Assembly: GCA_015523685.1 (NCBI GenBank)
Contig: WAJW01000049.1
Location: 1 to 5,323 of the forward strand
Reading direction: 5' to 3'
Length of the DNA stretch: 5,323 nucleotides
DNA from: Archaeoglobaceae archaeon
GTDB lineage: Archaea; Halobacteriota; Archaeoglobi; Archaeoglobales; JdFR-42
Shown: positions 1 to 5,135 of the stretch, piece by piece
Layout: every line of letters starts with the position of its first letter
Position numbering within the stretch: position 1 is the first letter of the stretch
Translations under genes and position numbers: made by a program
The notes under the pieces: model-generated
The model's input: the letters and a program-made list of their open reading frames with translations, nothing else
Databases searched by the model: none
What the model was told of the DNA's origin: nothing

Positions 1-72
1 AGCCTCGGGGGGGATTTGAACCCCCGACCTGCTGATTACAAGTCAGCCGCTATACCACTAAGCCACCGAGGC
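1..72 (-). tRNA. tRNA-Thr (anticodon TGT)
   Basis: Read on the minus strand this folds into a complete cloverleaf. The 7-bp acceptor stem pairs GCCTCGG (66-72) with CCGAGGC (2-8), and the unpaired discriminator is T at position 1, as is usual for archaeal tRNA-Thr. The T arm has a GGGGG/CCCCC stem around the loop TTCAAAT (14-20). The anticodon arm has the stem GCTGA/TCAGC around the loop CTTGTAA, giving anticodon TGT (38-40 on the plus strand), which reads the threonine codon ACA. No intron is present. Whether CCA is encoded cannot be seen, because the gene ends at the first base of the window. It lies 49 bp downstream of the isomerase gene on the same strand but has its own TATA box. Confidence 0.96.
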
Positions 73-95
73 ACGTTTCTGTGTTGCGGAATGAA

Positions 96-105
96 TTTAT
101 AAAAA
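96..105 (-). promoter_or_regulatory. TATA box for tRNA-Thr
   Basis: The minus strand reads TTTTTATAAA here, 24 to 33 bases before the first base of the tRNA. That is where an archaeal TATA box sits relative to a start at or near the mature 5' end. The T-run of the same element could also help end transcription from the isomerase gene just upstream. The 73-121 gap contains nothing else. Confidence 0.65.
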
Positions 106-121
106 TTTCCCTCTGCGATAA

Positions 122-1039
122 CTAATCTCTGAACTCATCCAGTGCATACTTCAAATAATCCCTTATCACAATAAATGCCATTTCGGGCGGGATGGCTCCG
201 ATTTCTGTAACGATTAGGTCTATATATTCCCGGGGTGTTGCATCAAAAGCTGGATTCATTATTTTACAGTGACGAAGTTTTGCAGTAATTTCTTCCGGTA
301 AAACCTCATCAGGAGACCTTTCTTCTATGATGACCCTCTCTCCATGGAGAGTTTTTGGACTGAACTTGTACGTCTCAGCAGCAACTATAACAGGTACCCT
401 CGCCTCATGAGCTGAAAGGGCGATCTGAGATGTTCCAATTTTATTAATCACCGCTCCATTTGCTGTGACAGAATCGGCCCCAACGATAACGTAATCAACA
501 TCCCGCATGTAATATCTGACCGCAGAGTCAACTATGAATGCTGTTTCGATTCCTTCAGAATCAAGCTCAGAAAGAGTTATGAGCCCCTGCCTTCTCGGTC
601 TTGATTCCGTTACAAAAACTCTCTCTATCTTCCCCTGTTTATGAGCCTCCCTGATTATGGAGAGCGCGGACTTTGAATTACAGTGAGTCATTACAGTTGA
701 TTTTCCTTCGATCCTTCTTGCCCCTATCATGCCAATTTTTTTGTGCGCGAGTTTCACATTTTCGATAAACTCATCAGCGAGGCCCACCAGATTCTTTCTC
801 TTTTCCTCAACCGTATTCCCTGAATATCCCATAACATATCTTATGGCATTGTAGAGTGAAACAGCAGTCGGTCTTGTGTTCAGAAGAACGTCCGCAGCCC
901 TTTTCATTTTTTCATCAAATGCCTCGTCGGTAACATGCAGTGCAAACTCTTTAAGGGCTTTGACAGCCTCCACAGCTATTTTTCCTGCACCTCTGATTTC
1001 CATGTTTTTTATCTTTCTGGCAGTCTCTTCCACAATCAT
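122..1039 (-). CDS. Ribose-1,5-bisphosphate isomerase (R15P isomerase, eIF2B-alpha-like fold)
   Basis: This 305-residue cytoplasmic enzyme converts ribose 1,5-bisphosphate to ribulose 1,5-bisphosphate. That step lies between AMP phosphorylase and form III RuBisCO in the archaeal AMP/nucleoside degradation pathway. The N-terminal helical part (about 1-100) contains the conserved stretch KNMEIRGAGK (11-20) and the motif NTRPTAVSL (54-62). The Rossmann-like C-terminal domain carries MTHCNSKS (117-124), GADSVTANGAVINKIGT (187-203) and AAETYKF (220-226). Cys120 and Asp189 line up, with a constant offset of 13, with the catalytic Cys133 and Asp202 that I recall for the Thermococcus kodakarensis enzyme. 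The Cys-type active site separates it from true eIF2B subunits; methylthioribose-1-phosphate isomerase is the next-closest alternative. The chosen ATG leaves the conserved N-terminus intact. A GGGAG lies almost directly against it (1041-1045), so the leader is probably very short. Neither AMP phosphorylase nor RuBisCO is in the window. Confidence 0.93.
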   Translation of the reverse strand: MIVEETARKIKNMEIRGAGKIAVEAVKALKEFALHVTDEAFDEKMKRAADVLLNTRPTAVSLYNAIRYVMGYSGNTVEEKRKNLVGLADEFIENVKLAHKKIGMIGARRIEGKSTVMTHCNSKSALSIIREAHKQGKIERVFVTESRPRRQGLITLSELDSEGIETAFIVDSAVRYYMRDVDYVIVGADSVTANGAVINKIGTSQIALSAHEARVPVIVAAETYKFSPKTLHGERVIIEERSPDEVLPEEITAKLRHCKIMNPAFDATPREYIDLIVTEIGAIPPEMAFIVIRDYLKYALDEFRD

Positions 1040-1052
1040 ACTCCCAAAAATT

Positions 1053-1060
1053 GATATAAT
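1053..1060 (+). promoter_or_regulatory. TATA box for dtdA (leaderless mRNA likely)
   Basis: GATATAAT is centred about 26 bases before the ATG at 1082, so transcription should start at or next to the start codon. No Shine-Dalgarno sequence is visible in front of that ATG, which fits a leaderless mRNA. An A-rich stretch just upstream (1046-1050) could be the BRE. Confidence 0.55.
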
Positions 1061-1066
1061 TCAGGG

Positions 1067-1076
1067 TATTTAAAAT
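1067..1076 (-). promoter_or_regulatory. TATA box for the R15P isomerase gene
   Basis: The minus strand reads ATTTTAAATA, centred about 33 bases before the ATG at 1039. This predicts a transcript start near 1045 and a leader of only a few bases. It overlaps the core promoter of the divergent dtdA gene. Confidence 0.55.
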
Positions 1077-1081
1077 GGTCG

Positions 1082-1906
1082 ATGACCATCGGAATAATCT
1101 GCAGTAAAGAAGACCTCGCAAGTCAGAACATAAAAAAACATCTTATCTCATCACTTAACTGGTATGAGGATGAATGGATTGGAGGAAGCGCGTGGAGGAG
1201 AGAAGATTTTATCATATTCGAGGTGGATTCGCCTCTTATCTATCAGGATTATGTGGACAGGAAAATAATTGAGAGCGGATACAATATAGATGGGATTGTA
1301 TTCGCATCAAGACACAGAAGCGCGGATGGTAGAAAGATATTCACTGTCCATTTCACCGGCAATCTCAGAACTGCTGACTATGGTGGAAAACCCTTCTCGC
1401 TCGCGGAACCTTTTCCCCAGCTTTTAAAGCCGATTTTTCTGGCTCTTAAAAGGAAGAGTGCAAGAACCGAGTTTCAGGTGGTCATGGAGGCAACACACCA
1501 TGGACCTTCAGAAATTAAAATTCCATCCATATTTGTGGAGATAGGTTCTTCGGAAAGTGAATGGATGATCCCGGAGGCAGGGAAAATAATCTCAGAAGCC
1601 ATACTCGAGACCCGAAATGGAGACTACCCCGTTGCAGTGGGAATAGGAGGGACCCATTATATGCCAAGACAGACAGAACTTCTAGAAGTCTCGGGTATAA
1701 CCTTCGGTCATTGCTTTGCCAAATATGCCGTTGATGATCTGAATGAAGGTATCCTCAGCCTGGCCATTGAGAAATCAGATGCCGACTTTATATTTCTCGA
1801 TAAGAAGTCACTGAAATCAACCCAGAGGAAATTCATAATGGGCATGGCTGATGATATGGGAATCAGGGTGCTGGACAGCAGGGATATAAAACAGAAGTTC
1901 CCATGA
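1082..1906 (+). CDS. dtdA: D-aminoacyl-tRNA deacylase, archaeal/plant type (DTD2/GEK1 family)
   Basis: This 274-residue cytoplasmic enzyme hydrolyses D-amino acids, classically D-Tyr, from mischarged tRNAs. It is the archaeal and plant counterpart of, but unrelated to, bacterial Dtd. The family has also been reported to remove aldehyde-modified D-aminoacyl adducts from tRNA. Family motifs appear in order: ASRHRSADGRKIFTVH (75-90) followed by FTGN, TADYGGKP (97-104), MEATHHGPSE (135-144), GIGGTHYMPRQTE (187-199) and FGHCFAKY (208-215). The conserved histidines (78, 139, 140, 192, 210) are those expected for a zinc-dependent hydrolase. Length is normal for the family. The start gives the usual short beta-strand N-terminus. 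No SD precedes it, but a TATA box lies about 26 bases upstream. It diverges from the R15P isomerase gene. Although mch follows closely, mch has its own promoter, so a shared operon is possible but not required. Confidence 0.93.
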   Translation: MTIGIICSKEDLASQNIKKHLISSLNWYEDEWIGGSAWRREDFIIFEVDSPLIYQDYVDRKIIESGYNIDGIVFASRHRSADGRKIFTVHFTGNLRTADYGGKPFSLAEPFPQLLKPIFLALKRKSARTEFQVVMEATHHGPSEIKIPSIFVEIGSSESEWMIPEAGKIISEAILETRNGDYPVAVGIGGTHYMPRQTELLEVSGITFGHCFAKYAVDDLNEGILSLAIEKSDADFIFLDKKSLKSTQRKFIMGMADDMGIRVLDSRDIKQKFP

Positions 1907-1928
1907 ATTCTGACAAAAATGGCAATGG

Positions 1929-1936
1929 TTTTATAT
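1929..1936 (+). promoter_or_regulatory. TATA box for mch
   Basis: TTTTATAT lies in the 63-bp gap after dtdA. Archaeal spacing predicts a transcript start near 1958, just before the GGTGA ribosome binding site of mch. It supports independent transcription of mch and supports a start downstream of the ATG at 1919, since this TATA box would otherwise lie inside the coding sequence. Confidence 0.55.
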
Positions 1937-1957
1937 CCATCAGTTGGAGTGATGGAT
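1935..1957. promoter_or_regulatory. Perfect inverted repeat in the mch promoter (candidate operator)
   Basis: ATCCATCA (1935-1942) and TGATGGAT (1950-1957) are exact reverse complements separated by seven bases. The element starts in the last bases of the TATA box and ends about where transcription should begin, the usual site for an archaeal repressor operator. If transcription begins further upstream it could instead form an RNA hairpin directly against the ribosome binding site. No regulator is identified. Confidence 0.45.
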
Positions 1958-1962
1958 GGTGA
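1958..1962 (+). promoter_or_regulatory. Ribosome binding site deciding the mch start
   Basis: GGTGA matches the archaeal anti-Shine-Dalgarno sequence and sits seven bases before the ATG at 1970. The earlier in-frame ATG at 1919 has no comparable site. Confidence 0.7.
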
Positions 1963-1969
1963 GCCTGTC

Positions 1970-2920
1970 ATGGTCAGCGTAAATGAAAATGCCCTTGAAA
2001 TTGTTGAAAGCATGCTCGACTGGGAGGAGGAGCTTAAAATCAGATCTCATAAGCTCGACAATGGGGCGACTGTCATAGACTGTGGTGTGGATGTTCCGGG
2101 AAGCCTTGAAGCAGGAATTGCATTTACAGAGGTGTGCATGGGTGGACTCGGAAATGCATCCCTGAATGTGGATTACATAGAGAGTGTGCCCTTCACCTTC
2201 ATACATGTTTCCACGGATCAGCCTGCAATATCATGTCTCGGAGCCCAGAAAGCTGGATGGCAGATAAAGGTGGGGAAATACTTTGCAATGGGCTCAGGGC
2301 CTGCGAGGGCTCTCGCACTAAAGCCAAAAAAAACCTACGAGAGAATCGAGTATGAGGATGATTTCGACAGTGCGGTTATAGCTCTCGAATCCAACAGATT
2401 ACCGGATGAAGAAGTTATCAAATTCATTGCTGAAGAGTGTGATGTGGAAGAGGACGAGGTTTACGCTCTTGTTGCTCCCACAGCGTCGATAGTGGGTTCG
2501 GTTCAGGTTTCCGGGAGAGTTGTCGAAACTGCAATTTTCAAGCTTGCTGAACTGGGCTATGACGTGAGAAAGGTGGTATCGGGCATAGGACGGGCACCGG
2601 TGGCTCCGGTGGTGAATGATGATCTCAAATCCATGGGCATAACCAACGACAGCATAATATACTACGGATCTGTTGTGCTGACAGTGGAGGAGTACGGAGA
2701 GGAGATGGATCAGCTCCCATCCAACAGATCACGAGATTATGGAAGGCCTTTCTATGTAATTTTCAAGGAGGCTGAGTTCGACTTTTACAAAATCGATCCA
2801 TACATGTTTGCCCCTGCACAGGTTCTGGTGAATGACCTCAAAGAGGGCAAGACCTATGAGCTTGGTACCCTGAACTCCAGAGTTATTCTTGAGTCATATG
2901 GAGTGAAGAAGAAGGGATGA
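1970..2920 (+). CDS. mch: Methenyltetrahydromethanopterin cyclohydrolase
   Basis: This 316-residue cytoplasmic enzyme reversibly interconverts N5-formyl-H4MPT and N5,N10-methenyl-H4MPT, a central step in methanogenesis, methane oxidation and the archaeal C1 branch of CO2 fixation or oxidation. Conserved blocks are SVNENALEIVESML (3-16), CGVDVPGSLEAG (38-49), QKAGWQIKV (93-101), YFAMGSGPARALALKPKK (104-121), VAPTASIVGSVQVSGRVVETA (168-188), TNDSIIYYGSV (225-235), RDYGRPFY (255-262) and FDFYKIDPYMFAPAQV (270-285). Arg183 and Glu186 occupy the numbered positions I recall as catalytic in the Archaeoglobus fulgidus enzyme, which supports the start at 1970. An in-frame ATG at 1919 would add 17 residues (beginning MAMVLYPSV) that are not part of the family, and would place the TATA box and palindrome inside the gene. 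The stop overlaps the next start as ATGA, so the two genes are probably co-transcribed and translationally coupled. Confidence 0.96.
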   Translation: MVSVNENALEIVESMLDWEEELKIRSHKLDNGATVIDCGVDVPGSLEAGIAFTEVCMGGLGNASLNVDYIESVPFTFIHVSTDQPAISCLGAQKAGWQIKVGKYFAMGSGPARALALKPKKTYERIEYEDDFDSAVIALESNRLPDEEVIKFIAEECDVEEDEVYALVAPTASIVGSVQVSGRVVETAIFKLAELGYDVRKVVSGIGRAPVAPVVNDDLKSMGITNDSIIYYGSVVLTVEEYGEEMDQLPSNRSRDYGRPFYVIFKEAEFDFYKIDPYMFAPAQVLVNDLKEGKTYELGTLNSRVILESYGVKKKG

Positions 2921-3480
2921 AGAATCTGAATGTAAATGGAATCAGGGCCACCGAAGAGGGAGAGGGGAATAGAGGGGTTATTTTTGCCCCCCCACATCCC
3001 CAGATGGGTGGAAACAGGCATGATCCCAGACTCACAAGGATATCCTCAAGACTTGCGGATTCGGGGTACAGATGTCTGAGATTCGATTACAGAAAACCAT
3101 ACAGATATGGTGAGGGTGAGATAGATGATGCAAGGGAGATTCTGGAGTTCGTGAAAAAAGATTCAACCAGAATTGCAGTTGTTGGATACTCATTTGGAAG
3201 CCTTGTGGCGAGCAATATTGCCAATGAGGCGGATCTGGCCGTGTTTATCTCTCCTCTCAAAAAGATAGACAGAATGAAGTTCAATTTTGAGGTTGAAGTG
3301 CCATCACTTGTTGTGTATGCAACAAGGGATCAGATCGTGAGTGAATCCGAAAGTGCAGAGGTCATTATGAATCTCAAAAACGTGGAAAAATTCGCCTCCA
3401 TCGAAACGGATCATTTTTATACTGGAAAATCAAGAGAGCTTGTACAGGCAGTTACGTCTTTCATAACAAGCCACCTGTGA
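2917..3480 (+). CDS. Small alpha/beta hydrolase (COG2945-like), substrate unknown
   Basis: This 187-residue soluble protein has a minimal alpha/beta-hydrolase fold and no signal peptide or membrane segment. The segment APPHPQMGGNRHDP (24-37) matches the oxyanion-hole loop of the COG2945 type (PHP..GG..ddp). LRFDYRK (54-60) follows strand 4. The nucleophile elbow is GYSFGS (90-95) with Ser92. Asp138 in YATRDQ (134-139) and His166 in TDHFY (164-168) complete a plausible catalytic triad. All catalytic residues are present, so it should be active, probably as an esterase or related hydrolase; a substrate cannot be read from the sequence. Its ATG lies inside the mch stop (ATGA), which implies expression together with mch and possibly a linked role. 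That link is inference from position only. Confidence 0.85.
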   Translation: MKNLNVNGIRATEEGEGNRGVIFAPPHPQMGGNRHDPRLTRISSRLADSGYRCLRFDYRKPYRYGEGEIDDAREILEFVKKDSTRIAVVGYSFGSLVASNIANEADLAVFISPLKKIDRMKFNFEVEVPSLVVYATRDQIVSESESAEVIMNLKNVEKFASIETDHFYTGKSRELVQAVTSFITSHL

Positions 3481-3508
3481 TTCAGTTTCAATATCGATTA
3501 AGGCAAAA

Positions 3509-3517
3509 TTTAAATAT
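3509..3517 (+). promoter_or_regulatory. TATA box upstream of the phosphoesterase
   Basis: TTTAAATAT, preceded by GGCAAAA as a possible BRE, predicts a transcript start near 3540. The transcript would carry about 120 bases of leader before the phosphoesterase gene, or would start directly on the ATG of the small ORF at 3541. Confidence 0.45.
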
Positions 3518-3540
3518 CCTGTTACACTGTATCAAGAATA

Positions 3541-3651
3541 ATGAACTTCATGGTTGATATTATTTTATCAGATTCACGTTCCAGCCTTTCATCTGGGAAC
3601 CTGAATACACAGGCATACAACCGCATACATTCCGGCATATTTGCACCATAA
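3541..3651 (+). other. Possible 36-codon leaderless ORF, or untranslated leader
   Basis: An ATG about 28 bases after the centre of a TATA box opens a reading frame of 36 codons (start MNFMVDIILSDSRSS, end IFAP) closed by TAA 12 bases before the phosphoesterase ATG, in the same frame. The geometry fits a leaderless small protein or leader peptide. Against it, arginines use CGT and CGC whereas neighbouring genes favour AGA/AGG, the composition is Ser-rich without a recognisable domain, and there is no SD. It is equally likely to be 5' untranslated RNA. Confidence 0.2.
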
Positions 3652-3663
3652 AAAGGTGTTTTT

Positions 3664-4296
3664 ATGGAAATACTCCTCATCTCTGATATCCACGGAAGAA
3701 TAGAGGTCTTAGAGAGAATAATTCAGAATGAAAGTGATGTTTCTGCAGTTGTCATATGTGGAGATCTCACCAATTTCGGCCCGATATCAATTGTTTCAGA
3801 TATAGATAGGCTACTCAACCGGGCCGGACTTTCCGCAATTGCTGTTCCGGGAAACTGTGATCCCCGTGATATAACAGGCCAGATCGAATCTTCTGAGAAC
3901 ATCACAGGTATTCACAGAAGATGCCTTAATTTTAAAAATATTAAATTCTGTGGGCTTGGCGGGTCGAATCCCACACCTTTCAAGACACCATTTGAATTAT
4001 CGGAGGATGAAATCTCCAGAATACTCCAGGAATTTGAGGGTGGAGAGGGGTCAGTACTTGTCAGTCACCCTCCGCCAAGAGGGGTACTTGATGAGGTGAG
4101 AGGAGCTAATGTTGGAAGCACTTCTGTTGCGGATCATTTCAGGAAATTCTCAATGGTCTTCTGTGGCCATATTCATGAGGCAAGGGGTATAAGGGTTATA
4201 AATGGGACAACGGTTGTCAATCCGGGGCCATGTACGAATGGGTACTATGCTCTGGTAGAGTGTGAAAAAAAGAAGGTAACACTTCTGAGTCTGTAA
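3664..4296 (+). CDS. Calcineurin-like metallophosphoesterase (COG2129-like)
   Basis: This 210-residue soluble protein has all the motifs of the two-metal phosphoesterase fold in order: SDIHGR (7-12, Asp8 and His10), GDLTNFG (33-39, Asp34), GNCDP (63-67, Asn64), SHPPPRG (134-140, His135) and GHIHEARG (168-175, His169 and His171). These residues bind the dinuclear metal centre, usually Mn or Fe/Zn, and the phosphate. The GNCD variant and the length match archaeal Icc-related predicted phosphoesterases. The natural substrate (phosphodiester or nucleotide) is unknown. The start is supported by AGGTG (3654-3658) five bases before the ATG and by the normal N-terminal strand EILLISDIHG. It appears to be transcribed alone: a gap with a TATA box precedes it and T-runs follow it. 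Confidence 0.9.
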   Translation: MEILLISDIHGRIEVLERIIQNESDVSAVVICGDLTNFGPISIVSDIDRLLNRAGLSAIAVPGNCDPRDITGQIESSENITGIHRRCLNFKNIKFCGLGGSNPTPFKTPFELSEDEISRILQEFEGGEGSVLVSHPPPRGVLDEVRGANVGSTSVADHFRKFSMVFCGHIHEARGIRVINGTTVVNPGPCTNGYYALVECEKKKVTLLSL

Positions 4297-4304
4297 GGGC
4301 ATGA

Positions 4305-4330
4305 TTTTTCATTTATCACTCAAATTTTTT
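4305..4330 (+). terminator. T-rich terminator after the phosphoesterase gene
   Basis: A run of five T (4305-4309) and one of six T (4325-4330) lie just after the stop at 4296. Archaeal RNA polymerase stops at such U-rich tracts without needing a hairpin. No strong hairpin is seen. Confidence 0.4.
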
Positions 4331-4356
4331 ATCTGATTGCTTTATCATGGGAATCA

Positions 4357-4363
4357 TTAAATA
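4357..4363 (+). promoter_or_regulatory. TATA box for the 155-residue protein
   Basis: TTAAATA, with a predicted start near 4386, is followed by AGGT (4386-4389) and the ATG at 4397. If the transcript starts that close, the SD would lie at its very 5' end. The box is short and only moderately convincing. Confidence 0.35.
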
Positions 4364-4396
4364 AGATAAGTTTTCATCTATGGAAAGGTAATTGAG

Positions 4397-4864
4397 ATGT
4401 CTTCAGATGAACCAGGATTGAATGAAGTCGTTGCGATGCTTCATGCAGTTCTATATGCCTTTCAGAATGCTCTCGGAAACGCCGATAAGAGGGTCTGCTT
4501 TTATGTGGCCCAGAAATTGCCGGATATTCTGGGGAAGTTCGGTTTTGATATGCTGGAAGACGACTACAGGAAGAATGTTGAGTCAATAATAAACATACTG
4601 AGCAAAACCGGCTACATCGGCGAGATAAAATTTCAGGAAGAAGATGAAAAAACATTTGCCATCGGCATCGTCAGGTGTGCCCTGGCTGAAACAGGCGTTC
4701 ATGAGATTCTCAAACCAAACAGGGCATACTGCTCATATGCGATAATTATTGCAAGCGTCCTCCAGTCTGGTATTGACGAAACAGTTGTGTTGTCACCGTC
4801 AGAATTTACAGAAAACGGTTCACACACATTGATCAGGAGATACAGGCATACTCTCGTTGAATGA
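4397..4864 (+). CDS. Unrecognised 155-residue archaeal protein
   Basis: I do not recognise this gene with certainty. The protein is soluble, mixed alpha/beta and mildly acidic, with no signal peptide. A helical N-terminus (8-30) is followed by CFYVAQKLPDILGKFGFDML (34-53), a helix (55-71) ending in TGYIGEIKF, a likely strand FAIGIVRCALA (87-97), and a segment RAYCSYAIIIASVLQSGI (109-126) ending in an antiparallel tail. Cysteines are at 34, 94 and 112. The order 'FY.g..l-long helix-G-strand-C-helix with C..a..iag.l' recalls V4R/hydrocarbon-binding sensor domains, but this is a weak resemblance judged by eye and not a functional call. Coding is credible: codon use matches the neighbours, and a TATA box and AGGT seven bases before the ATG are present. 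No operon partner is visible. Confidence 0.75.
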   Translation: MSSDEPGLNEVVAMLHAVLYAFQNALGNADKRVCFYVAQKLPDILGKFGFDMLEDDYRKNVESIINILSKTGYIGEIKFQEEDEKTFAIGIVRCALAETGVHEILKPNRAYCSYAIIIASVLQSGIDETVVLSPSEFTENGSHTLIRRYRHTLVE

Positions 4865-4873
4865 GAGGCAGGA

Positions 4874-4925
4874 ATCCCGATATACTTTCACCTCATAATT
4901 AAGATCCTTAAAATCAGATCGGGAT
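4874..4925. repeat. Inverted repeats in the gap before tRNA-Asp
   Basis: ATCCCGAT (4874-4881) and ATCGGGAT (4918-4925) are exact reverse complements 36 bases apart. Between them lies a tight dyad, TTAAG-ATC-CTTAA (4899-4911). The set starts just after the stop at 4864, so it could form a 3'-end RNA structure or a protein-binding site. There is no T-run after the outer repeat, so it is not a textbook terminator. Confidence 0.35.
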
Positions 4926-4935
4926 ACCGAAAATT

Positions 4936-4946
4936 AGATATATATC
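4936..4946 (+). promoter_or_regulatory. TATA box for tRNA-Asp
   Basis: AGATATATATC is the strongest TATA-like element in the gap. It predicts a start about 20 bases before the mature tRNA, leaving a short 5' leader for RNase P to remove. Confidence 0.55.
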
Positions 4947-4985
4947 CATTCTTATCTCGATTTCCAGTTCTCACTCCATAAACAT

Positions 4986-5058
4986 GCCCGGGTGGTGTAG
5001 CGGCCTATCATGTGGCCCTGTCGAGGCCACGACTCGGGTTCAAATCCCGGCCCGGGCG
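4986..5058 (+). tRNA. tRNA-Asp (anticodon GTC)
   Basis: The acceptor stem pairs GCCCGGG (4986-4992) with CCCGGGC (5051-5057), and the discriminator is G (5058), as expected for tRNA-Asp. The anticodon arm is TGGCC/GGCCA around the loop CTGTCGA (5018-5024), with anticodon GTC at 5020-5022. The T arm has the usual TTCAAAT loop. There is no intron, and CCA is not encoded. The 3' half of the gene is next to an integrase gene and is a likely attachment site; the tRNA itself is intact. Confidence 0.97.
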
Positions 5059-5069
5059 TTTGATTTTTT
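5059..5069 (+). terminator. T-rich terminator of tRNA-Asp
   Basis: TTTGA followed by six T begins right after the discriminator base, a typical archaeal tRNA transcription stop. Confidence 0.5.
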
Positions 5070-5135
5070 GTTCAATTCCCTACACTTTCGCCCCATTCTT
5101 TTCTCTTATATCCCTATTCTGCGAGGTTGATTGCA

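Noticed and set aside
876..1073. 65-codon plus-strand ORF opposite the R15P isomerase gene
   Set aside because: It is antisense to a strongly supported gene, has no RBS or recognisable product, and is a frame shadow.
1708..2013. 101-codon minus-strand ORF across the dtdA/mch junction
   Set aside because: It overlaps two well-supported genes and the mch promoter, and its translation has no family features.
1940..2206. 88-codon minus-strand ORF within mch
   Set aside because: It is the opposite strand of a highly conserved region; the Cys and His content is a by-product of the mch codons.
3481..3663. Riboswitch or structured RNA leader before the phosphoesterase
   Set aside because: I found no recognisable conserved riboswitch core or strong stem in this stretch; only a TATA box, a doubtful small ORF and short direct repeats.
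4302..4337. Short ATG frame after the phosphoesterase gene
   Set aside because: It has only eleven codons, made largely of the T-rich terminator, with no RBS.
4374..4655. 93-codon minus-strand ORF, Ser/Arg/His-rich, opposite the 155-residue gene
   Set aside because: The plus-strand frame is longer, has a TATA box and RBS, and shows normal protein composition; the minus frame looks non-coding.
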